This document shows, one piece after another, positions 56,110 to 64,000 of a stretch of 64,000 nucleotides of DNA. The DNA lies in NCBI GenBank assembly GCA_032622095.1, contig CP136068.1, forward strand, positions 113,657,546 to 113,721,545, read 5' to 3'. Numbering within the stretch: position 1 is the first letter of the stretch; every line of letters begins with the position of its first letter. The stretch comes from Siphonodentalium dalli (lineage: Eukaryota > Mollusca > Scaphopoda > Gadilida > Siphonodentaliidae). The position numbers were made by a program, and so were the translations under genes. The notes under the pieces were generated by a model. That model worked only from the letters and a program-made list of their open reading frames with translations, had not been told where the DNA came from and ran no database searches.

Positions 56110-59100
56110 GGAACTGTTAGAACGACTAGACGCTGCAGCCCCTCTTTTTCGGTTGCACTCCAGACAGGTCAACCTCATATTTCTCTGCAGTGCCCTTTGT
56201 TGTTGTCCAGACGGTCGACACTAAACTGCTGTGTGTCTTTGGGTTGGAAGGCCCACTGCAGCTCAATCTCGCAAGCCATGCAGCGGTTCTGCTGGGCCTC
56301 ACGGAGCTCGAGGATATAGTCGACCTTGAGATTGAATTCCTAGCGTCCATTGGCCTGGTCCTGGCGCTTGTATGCCACAAGCGTCCTTTGTATTTCCTTG
56401 CGGAGTTGCTGTTCAGTTACTACGGGCCTCTTCCGGTGGACACGTTATCCGTTCGAGCTGTTGCATATACTCCACGCGGGATAAGGCTAAGTAGCAGATA
56501 TTGGACTACTGGAGGTAGTCGTCGATGATCCAGACCTTCTGTGGGTCGTGGATCGTAGGACCCTGGCTCGATTGGACGGTAAGAGCATAGGCCAGGCGCC
56601 AATCATCAATTTTAATAGCACACTCGCGGCCTCGATGGAGACCCCGACGACGTCGTTAAGAACGAGCTCTTCTCTACACGGCGGGTCGCTGCCGGGGACT
56701 GCGACGTCAATGTTCTGCTTTTGGCTGCCCACGGGGTGGTAAAGGATATTTTTGCAGCCGGTGGTGAGGCATTTCGCCTGCAATCGGTGGCGGCTGTACT
56801 TGATCCCCGCAGCAAATGACATGGACACCGTGTTGGTCAAGTCAGTCCAAGAACATCTCCAGGATAGGCCGGGGCACAGTGCAGACCTCGTCCCAGATGA
56901 TGAAACGTCGGATGAACTTCTGCCCAATGCGATCGGGCGTCCAGTCATTCTGACCACTCCATCGGAAGAAGCTGTGGTATGTCTGGGCTTTGGCCCGACG
57001 GCCCCGCATTTCTTTGGCGAAGCGATGGGTCGGGGTAAACACGAGGGGGTCTCTTATCCGGAGGAGCTCGATCGATCGCTCAACCGGGTCAGTTCGTCGT
57101 TGTGGCTGGACTCCGTTGATTCCGCCATCGGTTTGGCTTGGCTACAGTATTCTGGCTTGAAGAAGTTCGCGGCGTGTTCCTGCGGCGTGTACAACTGTTC
57201 CCCCCTGTCGCGCCATTGAGCGACATGAACCCTGTCTCGGGCCGATGGCCTGATGGTTAGCTCGTAGTGATACCTGAGACAGTTGCAGCAGTTTCCCGAG
57301 ATATGCTCCTCCTGTGGCACGTACGCATTGACACCGTCAAGCTTCTGCAACGCGGTCTTCTTGACGTAAATGCTATCAGTGGCCACCCGGACAGCCTCAT
57401 CGGGTTCAAATCTTTCCAGCATAGCGAGGAGGTTGATGTGGGCATAGGCCAGCATTGGGGCCTTCAAGTGTGTGTACTGGGGCTGCGAGCCATCGTAGTA
57501 TGTGAGATTGTGGCCCAGGGCACACCGTTGGGGTGCGCCAACCAGAGAAGTCAAGCTCTCCCTGGTCGACCACAAGCCTCCGTGTCAGTCTTTTGCCGTC
57601 GGACTTCCTGCTCCGGGTGAACATGCCTATGCTGCTGCAGCCTTGATTACGATCTTCAGGGAGCCAGACCTCGGTTTGTTTATCAAAGGTGATGATGGTT
57701 TCACGGACCTTCAGGTTCTTCAGGAGACCTGACTCAACCAGGAAGGCGATCAGGGGTGTGGGGGCCCAGCCCTGGTCTGCGAAATGCTCTCCGAATCAGG
57801 CGGGGATGACGGGATGGCAAACTCCCATCCCTGGACCTCGGCAAACCGGTGCCGATATATTGGGGGAGGGGGGCCGTTGATTGCGACCCGGGTCATGCGG
57901 TGGCTGGGGTGTCCGAATCTGTTAAAATATGGCTTGGCCTCACCGAGTCCTTGGAAGCTGGCCGGGTAGCAGGCTTTCATGTCGATGTCGACGACGTCTC
58001 TTGTATCGTAGCCCATCGCATTCCAGAGGCATCCATGGCCATGCTCTACACATGCTTTCTGGATGTCATCTCCTACGTTAGCCGGGGTCGGTTTCCAGCC
58101 GTTGTGGTTTTTGGCCATGATACTGGCTGCGTGGTTCACCCCGAAGGCTCGGTCTCCGAGCGACTCATCGCCCAGTTCCCTGCATGCTTTTTGGAGGTTT
58201 TGGTGAGTCTCTTGTGTCCTGTAGGTGCGGCCGTCTTGGAGCACAAACTGGTCGACATTGAGCTGTCTGGCTTGGCCCCCAGCAGCCAGACTGCAATCGG
58301 CTCGTCCTGGGTTACCCCTTTCGTGCCAGAGGTCTCCTTCGTAAAAGTGGACCTCCCTGGATTGTGGGAAGTGCAGGTCTTTGGACCATGCATGGCCGTT
58401 GTGGCAGATGAGCTCGATTGGTTTCCAAATACTGGCCTGGTATTTTACAATGTTGTAAATGTCATCGCCGGTTGTATCCTTGATAATGATCGCTCGCTTC
58501 AGTATCTTCTCGAGGGCGGCCCCTGTTTGATGAACTTTCTTCTCTCACTCCTCAATTTTCTTTCTCCTCGTGGGCGTGAGTCCCTGCCCTCTCAGAGCAC
58601 CTTCAAAATGTTCCACCACTCACCTGGGCAACACAGTTGAGGTCGCCGTCCATCATTGGGGCTAGGTTTGTAGGGTCTGAATATCTGGGGTAGATACCGT
58701 AGACAACCGCGGTGACTGGGTAGGCGTTCTGGTAAAACACCTGGTCGATTCCGCTCAACGCACAAGGCTTCGTGTCTTGAGTGATTTCAACAATACCTTG
58801 GCCTTTCTTCCCCTCTGTTCTGACCGGGTCGAACTTATCCTCCACGACCCACTTACCGTCGTTACGCTCACGCAAGTGCTTGATTTTTAGGACGAATTTG
58901 CCCTCTGATAGTGTCGTGAGGAGCTGTGCTGCCCTATCATTCGTCATGCGGACATTTAGGTCTTTCTGACCCCAATGGGCAGCAGCGAGGTCGTTGGCGT
59001 CGACTCTCTCTACTCTCCATGTCGAGTAGACTGCGGCTGCGATGTCGACTTCAAACTCATCTTTGGCATCGTTCATCGTGTCAACCCACGGTTCGTCGAC

Positions 59101-59549
59101 CGGAAGCCTGACCGGGTGCGGGACCCGGATATCCAGGTCAAAGTTGTCATTCTCTCTCACTTTTCTGAGAACCACAGGGCCTTATCGCACGATGTCCGCA
59201 ATCGGCGCTTCCTTTCGCAACCGCGCCTCAACAGAAAACTGGTTGGTTTCTGCTCGAGCGCTTTCGCTCGCAGATATGCTGTGACCTCGGTGTCGATCTG
59301 TTTAATCTCGCGGCCTCTCTTACCGCGCTTGTGTGGGTTGCCATACTGGCCAAGAATGGCCGGGAACCGGCCTGTCTTCTGAGCCCACCGCAGACGTGAT
59401 TTTAGCTCTGCACCACGGTGAGATAACATCGCCATGATCAGATCAATCTTTCGAAGTGAGGAATACACCGGCAAGTCGAAATCTTTGGCTTGTGCTCGAA
59501 GCTCGGGTACAGTAGACATGTCTTGAATCGATATACCCATTGTAACCAT
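56104..59549 (-). pseudogene. SAP / family B DNA polymerase / SF1 helicase / HNH nuclease fusion, broken
   Basis: Reads from 59549 down to about 56104 (about 1150 codons). Order: a SAP-like domain (ELRAQAKDF..SLRKIDLIMAML, residues 16-42); a long N-terminal region with IELICHNGHAW and HFYEGDLWHERG; polymerase motif A VVDIDMKACYPASF (about 57,960-57,995); motif C RVATDSIYVKK (about 57,375); helicase motif Ia VFTPTHRF (57,030), Walker B-like IIWDEVC (56,888), motif V LTVQSSQGPTI (56,570) and motif VI YLALSRVEY (56,480); then a zinc-binding nuclease with CMAC (56,275), SVDRLDNNKGH (56,205) and CLECNRKRG (56,160), an endonuclease VII/HNH pattern. Shifts occur near 59160, 58620, 57750, 57575, 57060, 56840, 56400 and 56185, plus a TAG at about 56506. 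No Walker A is recognisable, and motif C has Ala where Asp is usual. It would replicate the element genome; this copy cannot. Confidence 0.78.
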
Positions 59550-59591
59550 ATCTCTCTAATAGAAAACGCCAATGGCCGCCATCCGAGCAAA

Positions 59592-59834
59592 TTACTTTTC
59601 CGCAGCCCTTTGCTCTCGTTGCCATAATTTTGTCTTCTCTTTTCTGTAACCGCACATCAAGCAGATTGAGATTTCGTTCGTTACCCCGTTACCGCAAACA
59701 CGGCAAGGTTTTGTGCATGCTCCTTTTCGCATTCGGGCCAGATGAACCCCGCAGTACTCCCCCATACAGCGCCGTGCATATAGGTATACAGAACTCAACG
59801 TAAGCCATTGACATGTGATTTTGCCCAACCTCAT
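59592..59834 (-). CDS. Small Cys-rich zinc-binding protein, 80 aa
   Basis: Intact 80-residue frame just upstream (42 bp) of the polymerase gene on the same strand. A central region carries CMGEYCGVHLARM, then CTKPCRVCGN and ICLMCGYRKEK, which pair as zinc ribbon or knuckle ligands, and a basic tail. Small zinc proteins near replication genes often regulate transcription or bind DNA; the role here is inference. It appears to be the only undamaged gene of the element. Confidence 0.5.
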   Translation of the reverse strand: MRLGKITCQWLTLSSVYLYARRCMGEYCGVHLARMRKGACTKPCRVCGNGVTNEISICLMCGYRKEKTKLWQREQRAAEK

Positions 59835-59911
59835 TGATTAGATATATCCATTGCCACGATTGTATCTAAAAGGATAGCCCTGGCCGGCGGCGAGGGTAGT
59901 GAGTCGTCCCC

Positions 59912-59928
59912 GTGCCCTCCGGGGGCAC
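59912..59928. repeat. GC-rich hairpin at the right edge of the element
   Basis: GTGCCC / GGGCAC around TCCGG, at the point where GC-rich sequence gives way to AT-rich host DNA. It may be part of a terminal structure; no partner was found at the left edge. Confidence 0.35.
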
Positions 59929-59949
59929 TGTAGTTAGGGGATTTTCGTT

Positions 59950-60360
59950 TAATGTTGTTGCAGAATTAAATGTTTTGGTCGCGTTGCAAATTCTGTGGGT
60001 ATACCCAATGTAGAATCTGCTGCTGTGAGTTCTTTTGGGTGCATTGTGGTGTCAATGTACTCTGCCTGTTGGGAAAGGGGCGTTTGTGGGGTGAATTCGG
60101 GAATGCAAACTTGTTTAAATTTGGTATGGTCACATACCCTGCTGCTTCTTGTGATCTAGCTCATCGAGTTCCAGTGTGTTCCACAGCACAGCTTGCATAT
60201 GCACACCTCAGCTGTGAACATGAGCATTACCTTAACTTGGTAGGGAATTTTCAGACTCAATGAAACCATGCCCATGAAGTTATATTGACTCAAGGATGTC
60301 AATGTATCTGATTTCTTCCAACCATATATCATTTTGAAAAGGTTGGGCATCAGAAAAGCA
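59950..60360. other. Flank with one unassigned open frame
   Basis: A plus-strand frame at 59970-60263 is Cys-rich but has no recognisable domain, and its composition is like noncoding flank. No gene is called. Confidence 0.4.
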
Positions 60361-60362
60361 AA

Positions 60363-60650
60363 CCTCGTCCCCTGTTGTAGCGTTCTCTATTGTTGATACC
60401 TCGTCCCCTGTTGTAGCGTTCTCTATTGTTGATAACTCGTCCTCTGTTGTAGCGTTCTCTATTGTTGATACCTCGTCCCCTGTTGTATCGTTCTCTATTG
60501 TTGATACCTCGTCCCCTGTTGTAGCGTTCTCTATTGTTGATACCTCGTCTCTTGTTGTAGCGTTCTCTATTGTTGATACCTCGTCACCTGTTGTAGCGTT
60601 CTCTATTGTTGATACCTCGTCCCCTGTTGTAGCGTTATCTATTGGTGATA
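60363..60650 (-). repeat. 36-bp minisatellite, eight copies, open on the minus strand
   Basis: CGTTCTCTATTGTTGATACC TCGTC-type units start at 60381, 60417, 60453, 60489, 60525, 60561, 60597 and 60633, an exact 36-bp period. On the minus strand they read as 12-residue units STIENATTGDEV within an open frame 60280-60720. It may be a repeat region of a real exon or a chance open array; no signal peptide or domain is visible. Confidence 0.9.
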
Positions 60651-61287
60651 CCAAGACCGGTATTGAACTACAGTTGTCTACAGGTTTCAAAAGTTTTGTC
60701 TTTCCGTGTTCAAATGTCACTGATATGGTGTTGCAACCGATTCAGGCATGTATGGAAAGTCTCCTTGCGACAATAGCTCTCTGATATTCCACGAGAAGCG
60801 AATAGCTTCTTCTTGTAGTTAAACCTTTGCCATGTTTTCTTTCCAATGATACATTAACACAACGACAATATCTGTATGACTGCTGTAACTCTAACCTCAC
60901 CTCCCTTGGACGCATGTTCAATTGCACATTTTAATATTACTGTGTCTGCGTCATCTGTTCTTCTGTAAACGGTTGACCCCAAGTATGCGACACAGCAAAT
61001 TAACTAACTGAATCTTGTTTCTCCAATTTGATACAAACAAATTTGCTGGTTGTTGTGGGCCTGCATATCTTCCCGGATATAGGTGTTTTCCCAACTTTAC
61101 CAAAGTAAGTGGACGTATTCGCCTACTTCTAACGATCTAGAAGGGCTCCACCACCACATACTACTTTTGGTTATTCATGATTCAGGGAGCTTTACGCTCT
61201 CATTGAACACGGAGAGTGAGAGGGACTATGCTAAAAAATAATTGTCTCACAAGAGGTATTGGTTTCACGGACAATGTTCACCTTCAT

Positions 61288-61711
61288 ATGAAATCCAGTC
61301 GTAAGTTGGGATTTTTTGACCCTGTGCCAAAGCATTCTCTTATATATGCGAGTCGACCATAGGTCGCCTCGCATATATAAGAGAATGCATTGGCCTAAAT
61401 TGTTTTTACAATTTTAATTATTTTTTCTTGTATTCTTTAACAATTTTATAATTTCACCCATACAAACATGAGCAGACGACACTCTTCTATAAGCTTCTAT
61501 ATATGTGGGGGGCTCCCTGCAGGGTAATGGATGTTTTTTATTTTATGTCCTAAAAATTGTAAGAAACATTTATTTAAAAAAAAAGGATAAAAAATTGTTA
61601 GGTCAATGCATTCTCTTATATATGCGAGGCGACCTATGGTCGACTCGCATATATAAGAGAATGCATTGGCACAGGGTAAACAAATCCCGACTTACGACTG
61701 GATTTGATATG
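61288..61711. mobile_element. MITE whose terminal repeats are palindromes, copy 1
   Basis: Outer inverted repeats (AAATCCAGTCGTAAGT and complement ACTTACGACTGGATTT) run into CCCTGTGCCAA / TTGGCACAGGG. Each end then contains a 57-bp palindrome (61332-61388, 61608-61664) with perfect 21-bp arms around a GTCGACC/GGTCG core. The interior is A/T rich and noncoding. Confidence 0.8.
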
Positions 61712-62760
61712 GCGGGTCACATATGCAGAGACACGCGATGTCGTGATCAAATAGCCGACTTCGTTCTAGCGAACAGCATGTATATGTGCGTGTCTAGGTG
61801 CAAACGTGATAACGCACATTTGGCTAAAATACAAAAGTGGTTCGACGAACGCGAGTCATTTGATCCAAACGGAAGTCGGCTACGTTCCATGTCGTGTGGG
61901 TTGACTGCTAACAATGGAGTTCGAGATAACTGCCAAGAGACTGAAATGATCGGTTCAGAGATCCACATAGATCGCAACAGTAAGACTGTTTCTGTCCCTT
62001 CCATTAAGAGGAGTGCACATGTGAAAACGCTACAGACTTTGTATCCTGCGGTTACGATTAACAACCAGAAAATCCATATTGATGCAGCCATTCTATTGTC
62101 CCGTCTCACAACGATAGCACAGAGAGGAAGACATGGTCAGCTGTTTCAAATAAACATAACTTTTCAAAACTAAATATCTCAGGAAAGCGAATTGTTTTCT
62201 TTTTTTGCACAGTCCCACTTAGAATCCGCTGAGAACGTCAAGCCTGTTTAACTCTAAATCATTAACATGATTACTGGATGGTGGCCCCTTCTACATCGCG
62301 TGAAATGGGCGAAGACGTCCACTTACTTTGATATAGTGGAGCACTAGGCATCCTATATACAAACCAAATATGGTGCGATTTTATCATTTAGGATTGATAT
62401 GGCCCACAGTGTTCCATGAACACAGGAAATATGTTCGGAAAACATGTGCAGAAATCAAAATCAGGTACAATTTGGAGGCCCACAACAAGCAGATATTTTT
62501 CATCGGAGTGAAAAAACCAGATTCAGATCATTGATATGTTGGGTTTCGTACTGGGCGATAAGGGTTATACCGTTTACAGAATAAGATGGCACATATAGAG
62601 TGATAGTTAAATGTGCAAGTGAAATGTCCAATGGACGTGAGGTTTGAGCCATTGCGGATGACACCGATATTGTCGTTCTGTTGATGTATCATGCGAACAC
62701 ATGGCCGAGATTCATCTACAATCAGCTATGAATACAATGACCTGATATATATGGCGTATA
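61680..62760 (+). pseudogene. Decayed transposon-type ORF of unknown family
   Basis: An open stretch to 62173 encodes IADFVLANSMYMCVSRC, KIQKWFDERESFDPNGSRLR, SMSCGLTANNGVRDNCQETE and VKTLQTLYPAVTINNQKIHI. After stops, further pieces (LDGGPLLHRVKWAK near 62280; IADDTDIVVLLMYHANTW near 62660) continue the same order. The DDTD segment and this order resemble long uncharacterised ORFs found in multicopy invertebrate elements. Many stops and MITE insertions show that it is dead. Confidence 0.45.
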
Positions 62761-62773
62761 TTTCATCACCTAT

Positions 62774-63204
62774 ATTATAGCGACGTTATAAGTTACAATG
62801 CAGTTTACTTTAGATGTATTAACCCTTTACCCAACAGAAGGGCCCTGTGCTAATGCATTCTCTTATATATGCGAGTCGACCATAGGTCGCCTCGCATATA
62901 GAAGAGAATGCATTGGCTTAACACATTAAAAATTATTAAAAAATTTAGGCCAATGCATTCTCTTATATATGCGAGGCGAGCTATGGTCGACTCGCATATA
63001 TAAGAGAATGCATTGGCACAGGGCATAACTGTAACCATCACAATGTGGTCAATGAGCCGGTTCCAATGATATCCATATTTGTATGGTTTTATTGAGACAG
63101 ACCCAAGATAATTTAGGCTGTTGCAGCTTTATTTGGCCGGTTTGTTGGGTAAAGGGTTATAGCGACGTTATAAGTTACAATGCAGTTTACTTTAAATTTA
63201 TTAA
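62774..63204. repeat. Insertion flanked by a 49-bp direct repeat
   Basis: TTATAGCGACGTTATAAGTT through TATTAA occurs at 62774-62822 and again at about 63157-63204 with two differences. Between the copies the DNA starts CCCTTTACCCAAC and ends GTTGGGTAAAGGG, a 13-bp inverted repeat, and carries MITE copy 2. Confidence 0.7.
62843..63023. mobile_element. MITE whose terminal repeats are palindromes, copy 2
   Basis: Short 181-bp member with CCCTGTGC / GCACAGGG ends, and two 57-bp palindromes (about 62855-62911 and 62954-63010) separated by about 42 bp of A/T-rich sequence. One-ended remnants lie near 15707 and 31032-31065. Confidence 0.8.
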
Positions 63205-63598
63205 ATGTAATTTGTTCCGTATATATCTGTTATATATGTTAATAATTACACCGGATAATTACATTAGGTGCAGCGAAAACAACCCAAAAGTACTAGCACG
63301 CAATGATACTTGTTGTAGTCCGTTGCATAGTAACCAACTTTCTTCGCAGTACAATTTTGTTTTCACGAACGGCGTGAAAGTCGACAAACGAACGAATAGT
63401 AAATCAACATCCAACTAAATCCAAGGCCCCAATGAATTAAACATTTCGAAGCTGTTTATAAATACTAAATGTTGTATTTGCAACGTTTTATAACGAAATT
63501 CATGGCCAAACTTACCCAACTGTTTTGTTTTTGTTCCATTTATTTACATATTTCCCACCATTACTAGTACTAGGCATTTTGTAATACCACATGAGCAT

Positions 63599-63708
63599 GG
63601 AACTTGATCAATAACTGCCTTAATTGGGAAAATTAGCAATTGTTTGGCAATACGGTCGGGCCAAATTTTGTTTATGTAGACTAATAAAGGCAGTTATGGA
63701 TGAAGTTC
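63599..63708. mobile_element. Short MITE, GAACTTGATCAATAACTGCC ends
   Basis: GAACTTGATCAATAACTGCC pairs with GGCAGTTATGGATGAAGTTC across about 60 bp of noncoding sequence. Confidence 0.6.
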
Positions 63709-63709
63709 T

Positions 63710-64000
63710 CCAAACATCGTACCCAGTCCCCGTGAGAAAATCGCATAATATCATCCCTTCGTCTTAGTGTAGCGAAATGTTACAAACCGCTATGTGATTT
63801 CTGAGAGTCCACATAGACCGCCCCTACAGAGGTCCTTACAAACTTACAAAGTCCACATAAATACTATATACCTTGATAGTTTCTTCTTATAAAAACTTGT
63901 TTCTCGGTAAAATCTCAATGCCACAAAATGACAAATGACTGTGTGCTAAAAATCGAAATCGAAACATATTTAGCTCAATCGAGTCAATGCCGACATTTCC
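63710..64000. other. No feature recognised
   Basis: AT-rich sequence to the window end; nothing identified. Confidence 0.4.

Larger units (their letters stand above)
51735..59945. mobile_element. Polinton/adintovirus-like integrase-PolB element, degraded
   Basis: An 8.2-kb block that is visibly more GC-rich than its flanks and gene-dense without introns. It encodes a retrovirus-type integrase, a family B DNA polymerase joined to a helicase and nuclease, at least two membrane proteins and several structural-protein candidates, in convergent and divergent blocks. Integrase plus PolB is the Polinton/Maverick/adintovirus hallmark, but those are usually larger and carry an FtsK-type ATPase and a protease, which I do not find. 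Clear terminal inverted repeats and a target duplication were not found; the limits are set by the composition change. Most genes carry frameshifts or nonsense codons. Confidence 0.8.

Noticed and set aside
56190-56528. Plus-strand 112-codon frame
   Set aside because: Antisense to the zinc-binding nuclease (CMAC, DRLDNNKGH, CLECN) on the minus strand.
56752-57219. Plus-strand 155-codon frame
   Set aside because: Antisense to the helicase motifs; no domain of its own.
57849-58640. Plus-strand open frame of 263 codons across the polymerase region
   Set aside because: It lies antisense to the polymerase fusion, whose motif A and flanking conserved blocks are on the minus strand. Long antisense frames are expected in GC-rich coding DNA.
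51735-59945. Terminal inverted repeats of the virus-like element
   Set aside because: I compared the two GC transition zones by eye and found only a weak partial likeness (CGTGGC..ATG..ATC words), not enough to call.

Overview
The window looks like nuclear DNA of a marine invertebrate. The evidence is intron-split secreted-protein exons with standard GT/AG borders, AT-rich and very repeat-rich intergenic DNA, many foldback elements and MITEs, long satellites, non-LTR retrotransposon remains and a Polinton-type virus-like element. A lophotrochozoan such as a mollusc or brachiopod is my guess, from C-type lectin/peritrophin architecture and general repeat style; the species cannot be fixed from sequence alone.

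Layout. (1) 76-13295 (+): a five-exon gene for a secreted protein of about 268 aa, made of a signal peptide, a C-type lectin domain, a Thr/Ser linker and a peritrophin-A chitin-binding domain. Its large intron 2 is packed with transposable elements (CGCGGTT foldback, CCATTAA-rich repeat, 178-bp tandem repeat). (2) 13.3-25.7 kb: dispersed repeats, a 3.3-kb foldback element rich in YY1-like motifs (17.4-20.7 kb), a broken non-LTR reverse transcriptase (21.66-23.05 kb) and MITEs. (3) 25.7-34.1 kb: mostly anonymous DNA, a decayed retrotransposon ORF1 (-), a 2-kb satellite with a 325-bp higher-order repeat, and one isolated C-type lectin exon (-). (4) 34.1-51.2 kb: minisatellites, foldback elements, a Harbinger-like MITE pair, a CR1-like retrotransposon tail and a second satellite of about 45 bp. 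(5) 51.7-59.95 kb: the main item, a compact GC-rich virus-like element. (6) 60-64 kb: a 36-bp coding minisatellite, a decayed transposon-type ORF and unusual MITEs whose terminal repeats are themselves palindromes.

The 8.2-kb element carries, left to right: a membrane protein (+) facing a structural-protein candidate (-); a short divergent promoter; a + strand run of two probably beta-rich proteins, a coiled-coil/membrane protein and a retrovirus-type integrase; and, converging on the integrase, one very long - strand frame with SAP domain, family B DNA polymerase, superfamily 1 helicase and an HNH/endonuclease VII-like nuclease, preceded by a small Cys-rich protein. Integrase plus PolB places it near Polintons/adintoviruses, but I see no packaging ATPase or adenovirus-type protease, and the polymerase-helicase-nuclease fusion is unusual. 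A hairpin with core GTTAC-GAA-GTAAC recurs three times about 2 kb apart with covarying flanking stem bases, twice exactly where convergent genes end. All the large genes are broken by frameshifts and nonsense codons, so this copy is dead.
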